From contig NZ_CP011930.1 of NCBI RefSeq assembly GCF_001040945.1, positions 5,265,021 through 5,329,020 on the forward strand: a stretch of 64,000 bases of DNA, in the 5' to 3' direction. Position 1 is the stretch's first letter. Every line of letters begins with the position of its first letter. Shown in pieces: positions 56,527 to 64,000 of the stretch. The position numbers were made by a program, and so were the translations under genes. Origin of the DNA: Herbaspirillum seropedicae (lineage in GTDB: Bacteria > Pseudomonadota > Gammaproteobacteria > Burkholderiales > Burkholderiaceae_D). Below the pieces are notes generated by a model. The model searched no databases, was not told the DNA's origin, and worked only from the letters and a program-made list of their open reading frames with translations.

Positions 56527-56922
56527 CTTCCCCGCCACCGCAACGCACCTTCCTGACGCGCCACTCCATCTCTTTTGGTGCACGCCGCTCCACCGGGCAG
56601 CGTATCCATATTGGGCGGTTTTTCAAAAGACTCCTTTCAGACTTTACGCGCTAATCAAAAACTCGCCTTTGAACTACAGTGGGCGACTTTCCCGATACCA
56701 ACTTCAGGCCAGGTCGGGAGAAAGAACACAGCGTTGTCCTTGTCCTTCTTTTATGGCGACCGGCATCCGTAGAGGAATCGCCCGGCTCCATTGAATCAAC
56801 ACCCGTGTTACCTGATGCTGTCCGTGGACCCGCCATGCCACGTCGACAGCACTTGGGCCGCTTCAGGTGGAGGCTGAGATTCAACACAATTTCACAACAC
56901 AAGATCCTCAATGGAGAGTGGT
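56527..56922. other. intergenic region upstream of the frameshifted chemoreceptor
   Basis: This region of nearly 400 bases contains no supported gene. It is lower in GC than its neighbours. A CCCGATAC hexamer-like segment at 56691-56698 resembles a flagellar sigma-28 -10, but the TAAA element at the expected spacing is missing. Confidence 0.45.
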
Positions 56923-58492
56923 ATGGATTTCACGCGTCTGACGGTATCGTCGCGGCTCAAGTTTGGTTTTGGCGTCGTTCTCTTTCTAATCCTCCTGATC
57001 GTCGGGATTGCCCTGAAAAAGCTCGCCGAGGTGAATCGGCAATTGGTCTCGATTACCGAGGTCAATAATGTGGAGATCTATCATCTCTCCACCATGCGCG
57101 CCGCCGCCTATGAACAATCGCTGGCTTCGCGCGGCATCGGGCCTGGCGCTCACCCCGGAAGACCTGAACCAGAACGCCAACAATCTGCAGCGCCAGATCG
57201 GCCTCTACACCCAGTCGGAAGCTGCGCTGGCCAAGCTCTTCGCAGATCTGCAAGAAACCACGGACACCGAGAAACAAGCCCTCGCCGCCATCCAGAAGAT
57301 GAGCGCGGGACTGTCGCCTGGGCTGTCCAACATGATCGACCTGGCCAAAGCGCAAAAGACGGAAGAACTGAAACCCATCATGACCGGCCCGCTGGGCAAG
57401 ATGCAGGCCGACCGACGCAAGGCGCTGGCCGAGCTTTCCGCATTCGAAGACAAGCTCAACAACGAGGCCAAAGACGAGGCCCTTGCCGTATCGGCCAGCG
57501 CCCGCAAGCTGCTCATTGCACTCGGCGTGATCGCCTTGCTGTGCGGCCTGATGGCGGCCGTGCTCATTACCAGGAGCGTGCTGCGCCAGTTGGGCGGAGA
57601 GCCGGCGTACGCCTCCAGGCTGGCGGCGCAGATCGCCAAAGGCGACTTGCGCACCGAGGTCAAGGCCGACACCCGTCATCCAGAGAGCCTGATGATGTCC
57701 ATGAAGACCATGAACGAGGGACTGCGGGGCATCGTGCGCGAAGTCCGTTCCGGCACCGACGCCATCGCCACGGCCAGCAGCCAGATCGCTTCCGGCAATC
57801 TCGATCTGTCCTCACGCACGGAAGAACAAGCCAGCTCGCTGGAAGAAACGGCCTCGGCCATGGAACAACTCACCGCCACCGTGAAGCAGAACGCCGACAG
57901 CGCGGGCGAGGCCAACCGCCTCGCGGCCGAGGCCTCGGCGGTGGCCTCGCAAAGCGGGCAACTGGTCAAGGAAGTGGTGACGACCATGGCCGCCATCGAA
58001 GATTCATCGAAGAAGATCGTCGACATCATCAGCGTCATCGACGGCATTTCTTTCCAGACCAATATTCTCGCCCTCAACGCCGCCGTCGAAGCTGCGCGCG
58101 CAGGCGAGCAAGGCCGTGGCTTCGCCGTGGTCGCCGCGGAAGTGCGCACGCTGGCGCAGCGCAGCTCTGCGGCCGCCAGGGAAATCAAGGCCCTCATCGA
58201 TGACTCGGTGGACAAGGTCGCCAGCGGCAGCGCACTGGTCAATCGCGCCGGCGACACCATGAGCGATGTCGTCTCCAGCGTGGACCGGGTGGTGTCCGTC
58301 ATCGGCGCCATCAGCGACTCCAGCGCGGAGCAGAGCAAGGGCATCCAGGAGATCAACCACGCGATCTCGCAGATGGATCAGGTCACGCAACAGAATGCGG
58401 CGCTGGTCGAAGAAGCCGCCGCAGCGTCGCAGGCGCTGCAGGCCCAGGCGAGGCGACTGAGCGGCGTGGTCGAAGTCTTTGCGGTGGCCTGA
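56923..58492 (+). pseudogene. methyl-accepting chemotaxis protein with +1 frameshift
   Basis: The ATG at 56923 (GGAG five bases upstream) opens MDFTRLTVSSRLKFGFG, a membrane helix and the start of a 4HB-like sensor. The frame then runs out of family sequence after SLASRGIG. The rest of the receptor, from [19 protein letters not shown] through membrane helix 2, HAMP and the whole signalling hairpin to VEVFAVA, is in the next frame. Removing one G from the GGG at 57139-57141 joins the two halves as [13 protein letters not shown]. It is one gene of about 522 residues broken by a single-base insertion, either real or a sequencing error. It has no CheR-docking tail. Confidence 0.88.
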
Positions 58493-58518
58493 GCGGTCAA
58501 AGATGACGCAGAGAAGTA

Positions 58519-58543
58519 GCCGCAGGCCTTCAACGCCTGCGGC
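58519..58543 (+). terminator. terminator hairpin after the chemoreceptor
   Basis: A perfect 9-bp stem GCCGCAGGC (58519-58527) and GCCTGCGGC (58535-58543) with loop CTTCAAC lies 27 bases after the stop at 58492. The downstream sequence GCTGGCCTTTC is only weakly T-rich. Confidence 0.6.
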
Positions 58544-58845
58544 GCTGGCCTTTCTGAACACGTGAGAATGCATTCATCCGCCGCACCTGGAGACGCCTTC
58601 AATACTCACAACATCTCGCCACTTCTCACCGTACCTCACAGCACCTTGCATCACTTCGCAACACTTCTCAACGGCAGATTGGTTCTGCGGGAAATCCTTA
58701 GGTACAAAACACTATCGAAGACTTATATTGGCTGCTGAGCTCCGTCGCTGCGCAATGGCGGCGCACCTGCATCACACCGGCAGATCAATGATGTTGCGAA
58801 CGGGAAAATGAGATCCCGTGCGCCCATCCTTTCCGAGGAAATCAC
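58544..58845. other. intergenic region with a G-poor C/A-rich tract
   Basis: About 300 bases without a supported gene. From 58601 to 58672 the plus strand has only about five G in 72 bases and consists of CA, TC and CACTTC-like words (CACTTCTCA, CACTTCGCA, CACTTCTCA). The promoter of the following small gene and chemoreceptor should lie at the right end, where the sequence becomes AT-rich. Confidence 0.45.
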
Positions 58846-59043
58846 ATGGATATTGAAGACGCTGGCAGACATCTTGCATCGGATGACCCAAGAGCATTGC
58901 TTCATCAACTGAGCAGGCTTCAGGAGATCGTGGAAAGCCTGACGACCACCTTTGAAGAACTGGCGCTTGATGCAGGCACCGAAGAGGATTGCGCTGCAAA
59001 GGCGGTCGCCAGAACAGCGCTGTCCAAGGCGATGCAACGGTAG
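58846..59043 (+). CDS. small 65-residue acidic helical protein, unknown
   Basis: This small gene has a good Shine-Dalgarno (GAGGAAATCAC before the ATG) and codes for an acidic, helical protein (MDIEDAGRHLASDDP then HQLSRLQEIVESLTTTFEELAL). It ends in AKAVARTALSKAMQR. There is one Cys, no signal peptide and no membrane segment. I do not recognise the family. Leu/Ile spacing in the middle suggests a short coiled coil. It lies 121 bases upstream of a chemoreceptor gene, possibly in one transcript; hairpins lie between them. It could be a chemotaxis accessory protein, which is speculation. Confidence 0.6.
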   Translation: MDIEDAGRHLASDDPRALLHQLSRLQEIVESLTTTFEELALDAGTEEDCAAKAVARTALSKAMQR

Positions 59044-59060
59044 CAAGGCTTGATGTCAAT

Positions 59061-59114
59061 GGTCGCAGCTGGGGAGCTGCCGACCTTCTCTGCGCCATCG
59101 GCTTTCGATGGCGC
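59061..59114. other. two stem-loops between the small gene and the chemoreceptor
   Basis: GGTCGCAGCT and AGCTGCCGACC (59061-59085, one bulge) and GCGCCATCG/CGATGGCGC (59092-59114, perfect 9-bp stem, 5-base loop) form consecutive hairpins. A third, CCGG...CCGG, follows near 59130. No U-run follows the strong stem, so they may be processing or stability elements rather than terminators. Confidence 0.5.
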
Positions 59115-59164
59115 GCAACTTGAACAATGACCGGCGAGGGGCCGGTTCGTATAGGGGTGGAAAA

Positions 59165-60913
59165 ATGTCTGGATCAATGACCGTGGGTCGAAAACTGGGG
59201 TTGGCGTTTCTGTGCGTCGTCGTCGTAGCGCTGGTGGGCAGCAGCTTGTCCCTGTTGAATTTCAACAGGCTGGAAGACGCCAGTGCGATGAATATCCATA
59301 CCTACCAGGTCATGGGCAAGGCCGATGACATGCTGCTCAACATGGTCAATATCGAGACCGGCATCCGTGGCTATGTGGCGTCGGGCAATGAGGCCTTCCT
59401 GGATCCGTACAAAGGCGGCCGCAAGGATTTCAAGGTCGCCTTTGACGACGCCAAGTCGCTGACCGCGGACAATCCGGTCCAGCAGAAGCGGCTCGCCGAA
59501 ATGCAGGAACTGAGCAACAAGATCGAGGAAATCGACCAGAACCTGATCAAGCTGAGAAAGGAAGCCAACGCCAGCGGCTCCCAGCAGGCGCTGCAGACCT
59601 ATTTCGGCGCAACCCATGACAAGATCTTCATGGATCGCTTCCGGGTCGTGCAGAAGGAATTCGTGGATGCCGAAGAGTCCCTGCTCAAGGAACGTGGCGA
59701 GCTGGTGCGCTCCCTGAGCAAATCGACACTGATCGTCATGATCGCAGCCGGCGCGCTGACGGTCCTGCTGGCCATCGGCGCTGGCCTGCTGATCACGCGC
59801 AGCATCATCAACGCACTCGGTGGAGAACCGGGTGCAGCCGCCGACGTCGCGCAGCAGATCGCCGCAGGCGACCTGACCGTGGCCGTGCCGCTGAAACCCA
59901 ATGACAGCCACAGCCTGATGGCCTCGCTGGGCAGCATGCGCGAGCAGCTGACCACCATCGTGCGCGGCATCCAGACCTCGGGTGAATCCATTTCGGTAGC
60001 CGCCAACGAAATCGCAACGGGCAACACCGATCTGTCGCAGCGCACCGAAGAGCAGGCAGCGTCCCTGGAAGAAACTGCATCGAGCATGGAAGAACTGACC
60101 TCGACGGTGCGCCAGAACTCCGACAATGCCCGGCAGGCCAATACCCTGGCGGAAAACGCCTCCACGCTGGCGGCCAAGGGCGGCGAGGTGGTCAGTCGCG
60201 TCATCGATACCATGAACGAGATCTCCGACAGCTCCAGCAAGGTATCCGACATCATCACGGTCATCGAAGGCATTGCGTTCCAGACCAACATCCTGGCCCT
60301 GAATGCGGCCGTCGAGGCGGCCCGGGCAGGCGAACAGGGACGCGGCTTTGCCGTGGTCGCCAGCGAAGTGCGCTCCCTGGCGCAGCGCAGCGCCGCTGCC
60401 GCCAAGGACGTCAAGGACCTCATCACCTTGTCCGGCGAGCGGGTCGAGCGCGGCACGCATCTGGTGGGTGAAGCCGGTCAGACGATCAATGAAGTGGTGC
60501 AGGCCGTGCGCAACGTGACCGACATCATGAATGAGATCACGGCGGCCTCGTCGGAGCAGACCACCGGCATCGAGCAGGTGAACCAGGCGCTGAGCCAGAT
60601 GGATCAGGTCACCCAGCAGAATGCGGCGCTGGTGGAGCAAGCCGCAGCGGCCGCCCAGGCCATGTCGGAACAGGCCACCGAACTGCGCAGTGCGGTGGGC
60701 GTCTTCAAGACCGGCGGCGGGACTGCTGTACAGCCGCGCCCCGTCTCACCCCGTCCCGCCAAGGTCGTCAATCCTGCACCCAAGGTGGGGGCTGCCAAGA
60801 CCCGCGCACTGCCGCCCAAGGCTGCCGCTACGGCCCATACTGCCAATGCCGTCAAGAAAGAAGCATCGTCGCCCAAGGCTGCCGACGCCTCCGGCGAATG
60901 GGAAACCTTCTAA
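59165..60913 (+). CDS. methyl-accepting chemotaxis protein with CHASE3 sensor and EWETF tail
   Basis: This 582-residue chemoreceptor has membrane helices at about 9-32 and 185-208. Between them is a CHASE3 sensor, recognised by [28 protein letters not shown] and the signalling hairpin follow with the conserved tip and methylation segments ([36 protein letters not shown]). A Pro/Ala/Lys-rich flexible linker of about 60 residues ends in GEWETF. The last five residues match the xWxxF docking site (NWETF in E. coli Tar and Tsr) for CheR and CheB. It is the only receptor of the five here with this site. The ATG at 59165 has GGGGTGG six bases upstream. Confidence 0.93.
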   Translation: MSGSMTVGRKLGLAFLCVVVVALVGSSLSLLNFNRLEDASAMNIHTYQVMGKADDMLLNMVNIETGIRGYVASGNEAFLDPYKGGRKDFKVAFDDAKSLTADNPVQQKRLAEMQELSNKIEEIDQNLIKLRKEANASGSQQALQTYFGATHDKIFMDRFRVVQKEFVDAEESLLKERGELVRSLSKSTLIVMIAAGALTVLLAIGAGLLITRSIINALGGEPGAAADVAQQIAAGDLTVAVPLKPNDSHSLMASLGSMREQLTTIVRGIQTSGESISVAANEIATGNTDLSQRTEEQAASLEETASSMEELTSTVRQNSDNARQANTLAENASTLAAKGGEVVSRVIDTMNEISDSSSKVSDIITVIEGIAFQTNILALNAAVEAARAGEQGRGFAVVASEVRSLAQRSAAAAKDVKDLITLSGERVERGTHLVGEAGQTINEVVQAVRNVTDIMNEITAASSEQTTGIEQVNQALSQMDQVTQQNAALVEQAAAAAQAMSEQATELRSAVGVFKTGGGTAVQPRPVSPRPAKVVNPAPKVGAAKTRALPPKAAATAHTANAVKKEASSPKAADASGEWETF

Positions 60914-60938
60914 GCGGACCGCTGCGAATCTGGCCGGT

Positions 60939-61580
60939 TCAGACCGGTAGGCCCAGGGCGCGCAATTGCGCCCGGGTGCCTGCCGCATCGACGTGATGGA
61001 CGCCCTGCCAGCCCAGTGCGCGGCAGGCGTGGATGTTCTTCTCTGCATCGTCGATGAAGACCAGTTCCTCAGGCTTGAGACCGGGCAGATGCCGGGCATA
61101 GCGCTCCAGCGCAATCTGGTAGATGCGCGGCTCGGGCTTGATGCAGCGCTCGTGGCCTGAGACCACGATATCGCGGAAGAGCTGCATGAAGTCGTGATTG
61201 TCGCGCGCATGCGGATAGGTTTCGGCCGACCAGTTGGTGAGGCCGAACAGCGGCACCTGCTGCGCATGCAATTCACGCAGCAGCGCCACCCCTTCCGGCA
61301 ATGGACCGCGCAGCATTTCCACCCATCGGTCATAGAAGGCGCGGATCAGCGTTTCGTGCTGGGGATGTTGCTGGATCAGATGTGCAGTGGCCTCGGCCAG
61401 GCTGCGTCCGCCATCTTGCTGCACGTTCCACTCGGGCGAACAGATGTGGGTAAGAAAATGATTGCGCTGCTGCTCGTCGGCGATGAGCTGCCGGTACAGA
61501 TACTGCGGGTTCCAGTCGAACAGTACCCCGCCGAAGTCGAAGACGACGGCGCGGATGGGGCTTGGTGCGGAAAACGTCAT
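60939..61580 (-). CDS. HAD-superfamily hydrolase (IA subgroup, YihX-like)
   Basis: This 213-residue hydrolase starts with VVFDFGGVLFDWNP, motif I of the HAD fold with nucleophile Asp15. The usual second Asp (+2) is replaced by Gly, as in YihX and some epoxide-hydrolase-type members. Motif II is FGLTNWSAET, motif III KPEPRIYQIAL, and motif IV VFIDDAEKNIHACRALGW. A helical cap lies between motifs I and II. It would be a small-molecule phosphatase or dehalogenase. The ATG at 61580 begins eleven residues before motif I. Confidence 0.9.
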   Translation of the reverse strand: MTFSAPSPIRAVVFDFGGVLFDWNPQYLYRQLIADEQQRNHFLTHICSPEWNVQQDGGRSLAEATAHLIQQHPQHETLIRAFYDRWVEMLRGPLPEGVALLRELHAQQVPLFGLTNWSAETYPHARDNHDFMQLFRDIVVSGHERCIKPEPRIYQIALERYARHLPGLKPEELVFIDDAEKNIHACRALGWQGVHHVDAAGTRAQLRALGLPV

Positions 61581-61678
61581 GGTTGGAATCCTCGGGAAAA
61601 TGCGGAGATGACTCGCCGATGATCGCGGATCAAGGTCAAGGTCAGAGCGTAGCGTGCGCAGCAATGCACTACGCGGCC

Positions 61679-63097
61679 CTACAAGCCCCGCAAGAAATCA
61701 AACAGCTCCGGCACGTCAGCATAACCGACATTGAACCGGAAGCTGGTCTGGTGCGGCGCTGACAGATGGAAGAAATCCCCCGGCGCGAGCCAGATGCCCT
61801 TCTGCCGCGCCCGGTCGGCGATCTCGCGCGCTGACAGTTCACAACCCTCGATGGTGGCCCAGCTGAACATGCCGCCGCGCGCCGCCGTGAAAGGCGTCAG
61901 ACCGACTTCGCTGAGCTTGGCGTTGAGCGTGGCCTGGGCGCTGAGCAGTGTGGCGTTGAGCGTCTGCACGTGACGCCGGTGATGGCCTTCGGTCAGCACG
62001 TTATGCACCAGGCGCTCGTTGATCTCCGAATTGGTGAGCGTCAACACCATCTTGGTATGCACGATCTGCCGCGCCAGTTCGCGCTGGCAGGCGATGTAAC
62101 CCACCCGCAATGACGGCGCGATGGTCTTCGAATAACTGCCCACGTAGATCACCCGCTGCAAGCCATCCAGCGCCGCCAGCATGGGGTCGGTGGCCTGGCC
62201 GAGTTCGCGGAAGATGTCGTCCTCCACCACCCAGAAACCATGCCGCTCGGCCGCCTGCAGCACGCGCATGGCACAGGCCGGGGTGTAGGACGTGCCCGTG
62301 GGGTTCTGCAAGACGCTGGTGGTGAAGAACATCTTGGGGTGGTGCGTGCGCGCCAGTGTCTCCAGCACATCGGTATCGACCCCGCCCGGGGTGCGCGGCA
62401 CGCCGATCACGTTCAAGCCCGCCAGGCGCAGCATGGCGATCAGGTTGCAGTAGCCGGGGTCGTCGATGAGCACCGTATCGCCGGGCTGGGTCATGGTGCG
62501 GATCACCAGGTCCAGCGCCTGCGTGGCGCCGTGGGTGGTCAGCACCTGTTCGATGCCCAGCTCCAGCGACCAGTGGCCAAGGAACTGCGTGATCAACTGG
62601 CGCAGCGGGGCATAGCCGTAGGGGTGGCCATAGCCGACCTGCTGCGCGCCGGGCGAGCGGATGATGCGGCGCTCGGCCTGGTGCAGGCCTTCGTCGTTGA
62701 GCCACTTGCCGGGCAGCCAGCCGCAGCCGGCCTTGATGGGCACGCGTTCGTCGGCAAACATTTCCGACAGCAGCCAGGCTGAATCGATCACCGGTTCAGG
62801 GGGGACGAAGACGGCGTGCTGGCCCGATTGTCCAGCGCGGGCGGCGACGAAGAAGCCCGCTCCGCGACGGGCTTGCAGCATGCCGCGCGCCACCAGTTGC
62901 TCGTAGGCTTCCACCACGGTGGAGGAGCCGATGTCGTGGTGCTGCGCAAACTGGCGTACCGAAGGCAGGCGCTCGCCGGAGCGCAGCTCGCCCGTTTCGA
63001 TCAGGCCGGCCAGGCCATTGGCGACCTGCTCTACCAGACGGGCGCTGGTCTTGCGCTTGAGGTCCAGTTGCAGGGGGGCGCGGGCGGGCTTGGCCAT
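61679..63097 (-). CDS. MocR-family regulator (GntR helix-turn-helix fused to aminotransferase-like domain)
   Basis: This 472-residue regulator has a GntR-type winged helix-turn-helix (about 17-85: SARLVEQVANGLAGLIETGELRSGERLPSVRQFAQHHDIGSSTVVEAYEQLVARGML). A fold-type I aminotransferase domain follows, with the PLP lysine Lys324 in VGSYSKTIAPSLRVGYI, TTHGATQALDLVI and DDPGYCN. MocR proteins sense PLP adducts of amino acids or related amines. The ATG at 63097 follows AAAGGA by six bases; the longer frame to 63379 is not family-like. It is divergent from an omega-aminotransferase gene, its probable target, with CAATACAGTT repeats between. Confidence 0.93.
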   Translation of the reverse strand: MAKPARAPLQLDLKRKTSARLVEQVANGLAGLIETGELRSGERLPSVRQFAQHHDIGSSTVVEAYEQLVARGMLQARRGAGFFVAARAGQSGQHAVFVPPEPVIDSAWLLSEMFADERVPIKAGCGWLPGKWLNDEGLHQAERRIIRSPGAQQVGYGHPYGYAPLRQLITQFLGHWSLELGIEQVLTTHGATQALDLVIRTMTQPGDTVLIDDPGYCNLIAMLRLAGLNVIGVPRTPGGVDTDVLETLARTHHPKMFFTTSVLQNPTGTSYTPACAMRVLQAAERHGFWVVEDDIFRELGQATDPMLAALDGLQRVIYVGSYSKTIAPSLRVGYIACQRELARQIVHTKMVLTLTNSEINERLVHNVLTEGHHRRHVQTLNATLLSAQATLNAKLSEVGLTPFTAARGGMFSWATIEGCELSAREIADRARQKGIWLAPGDFFHLSAPHQTSFRFNVGYADVPELFDFLRGL

Positions 63098-63175
63098 GTC
63101 TTCCTTTCGGACAAAGTGTGATGCTTGCAGGTCACTGCATTGCTGCAAGGGGGCAAGGTGTAAGGAGAAATCGGT

Positions 63176-63376
63176 AACTGTATTGCTCATCGTCGCCACT
63201 GCTTGCGCCGCGCTGAATCGCCACATATTCGCCTCGGCGCAAGGCTCGGAGGGCGTTACACAGCGACTGTCGGCGGCGCCGGCTCCCGCAGGGTGAAGCA
63301 ATACAGTTTGCCTCTTTGACCAATACAGTTTCCAACGAAAATCAAAAGTGTAGCTAACAATACGGCCACTGTATGG
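63176..63376. promoter_or_regulatory. CAATACAGTT repeat array, candidate MocR operator
   Basis: The decamer CAATACAGTT occurs directly at 63299-63308 and 63321-63330, two helical turns apart (22 bases). It occurs inverted as AACTGTATTG at 63176-63185. Near-matches are CACTGTATGG (63367-63376), CAATACGG (63358-63365) and CACTGCATTG (63133-63142). MocR regulators often bind direct repeats plus an inverted one. Confidence 0.65.
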
Positions 63377-63436
63377 CAATAATCAAGCACTGTCATTTTG
63401 ATCTCCGGATTCCTCCTCTTTTTCACGGTGCCTGCC

Positions 63437-64000
63437 ATGTCCAGCCAAGACCCAACGCATCCGTCCAGCCTGTCGGCCTACTGGATGCCCTTCACTGCCA
63501 ACCGCAACTTCAAGGCCGCGCCGCGCATGCTGGTCTCCGCCGAGGGCATGCATTACCGCGATGACGCCGGCAACACCATCCTGGACGGCACCGCCGGCCT
63601 CTGGTGCGTGCCGCTGGGCCATGCCCATCCCAAGATCGTGTCGGCCGTGCAGAAGTCGGTGGCCACGCTGGACTATGCGCCGTCCTTCCAGCTCGGCCAT
63701 CCCAGCGCCTTCGAACTGGCCGAGCGCTTGAAGGCCTATACCGGCAACCGCTTTGGCAATGTGTTCTACACCGGCTCCGGTTCGGAGGCGGTGGATACGG
63801 CGCTCAAGATCGCCCTGGCCTATCATCGCGCCAAGGGCAACGCCACCCGCACCCGCCTGATCGGGCGCGAGCGCGGCTATCACGGCGTGGGCTTCGGCGG
63901 CATGTCGGTGGGCGGCATCGGCGGCAACCGCAAGACCTTCAGCACGGCGCTGCTGCCGGGCGTGGACCACCTGCCGCATACCCACAACCTGGAAAAGAAC
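63437..64000 (+). CDS. class III aminotransferase, omega-amino-acid:pyruvate type (partial)
   Basis: The gene starts at the ATG at 63437 and runs off the window after 188 residues. AYWMPFTANRNFKAAPRMLVSAEGMHYRD, GTAGLWCVPLGHAHPKIVSAV, APSFQLGHPSAFELAERL, FYTGSGSEAVDTALKIALAYHRAKG and RGYHGVGFGGMSVGGI match omega-amino-acid:pyruvate (beta-alanine) transaminases. The PLP lysine would lie beyond the edge. It is divergent from the MocR regulator and likely deaminates a non-alpha amino acid such as beta-alanine, using pyruvate. Confidence 0.92.
   Translation, partial: MSSQDPTHPSSLSAYWMPFTANRNFKAAPRMLVSAEGMHYRDDAGNTILDGTAGLWCVPLGHAHPKIVSAVQKSVATLDYAPSFQLGHPSAFELAERLKAYTGNRFGNVFYTGSGSEAVDTALKIALAYHRAKGNATRTRLIGRERGYHGVGFGGMSVGGIGGNRKTFSTALLPGVDHLPHTHNLEKN

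Noticed and set aside
56691..56698. CCCGATAC as a sigma-28 (FliA) promoter -10 of the frameshifted chemoreceptor
   Set aside because: The TAAA element at the expected 15-base spacing reads AACT; one weak half is not enough.
63098..63379. Extension of the MocR gene upstream
   Set aside because: It would cross the CAATACAGTT repeat array, and the added residues are not helix-turn-helix-like.

Overview
The window is GC-rich, densely coded DNA from a betaproteobacterium. Gene content (several methyl-accepting chemotaxis proteins, uronate dehydrogenase, many MFS and RND transporters, many GntR, LysR and AraC regulators) fits an environmental or plant-associated Oxalobacteraceae such as Herbaspirillum. 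That assignment is inferred from protein style and was not searched. I saw no rRNA, tRNA, CRISPR array, phage or transposase; it reads as chromosomal accessory-metabolism and signalling DNA.

Layout. 1-4.1 kb: an AHSA1/SRPBCC protein, a phosphoethanolamine transferase and a chemoreceptor. 4.1-7.3 kb: an amidohydrolase and MFS transporter operon facing a HutC-type GntR regulator. 7.3-8.1 kb: an mqsRA toxin-antitoxin pair with a palindromic operator. 8.5-9.2 kb: a YfcF-like glutathione transferase. 9.3-16.1 kb: a hexuronate module made of an ExuT-like MFS carrier, an FCD/GntR regulator, an amino-acid-type ABC transporter and uronate dehydrogenase. A palindrome with the core TACG-N4-CGTA occurs in both of its promoter regions. 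16.4-18.1 kb: a second chemoreceptor. 18.1-26.5 kb: a tripartite RND pump divergent from a BaeSR-like two-component system, followed by three tandem copies of a hairpin repeat. 27-28.5 kb: a third chemoreceptor. 28.7-34.6 kb: a second, unrelated RND tripartite pump.

35-42.8 kb holds a MpaB/DUF2236 protein, a glycosyltransferase coupled to an unrecognised protein, a cytochrome c, a DUF2145 protein, a small secreted protein, an XRE regulator, an MFS and DUF486 pair, and a secreted protein with an internal duplication. 43-47.3 kb: an EmrE-like SMR pump, then a GlxA-type AraC regulator divergent from an SDR-SDR-MFS operon. 47.3-51.7 kb: an NtrC-type two-component system (GAFSGA variant) and a membrane diguanylate cyclase. 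51.8-54 kb: scoAB 3-oxoacid CoA-transferase facing a PAS-LuxR regulator. 54-56.5 kb: a LysR regulator, an NAD(P)-binding protein and a DsbA-family protein. 56.9-60.9 kb: a chemoreceptor gene broken by a +1 frameshift, a 65-residue small protein, and an intact CHASE3 chemoreceptor carrying a C-terminal EWETF CheR-docking peptide. 60.9-64 kb: a HAD hydrolase and a MocR regulator divergent from an omega-amino-acid:pyruvate aminotransferase cut by the window edge, with a CAATACAGTT repeat array between them.

Nothing here is clearly a wholly new system. The strongest new signals are regulatory: the shared uronate operator, the MocR repeat array and the mqsRA operator. The glycosyltransferase plus 298-residue partner and the uronate-linked amino-acid-type ABC importer are the best candidates for undescribed function.
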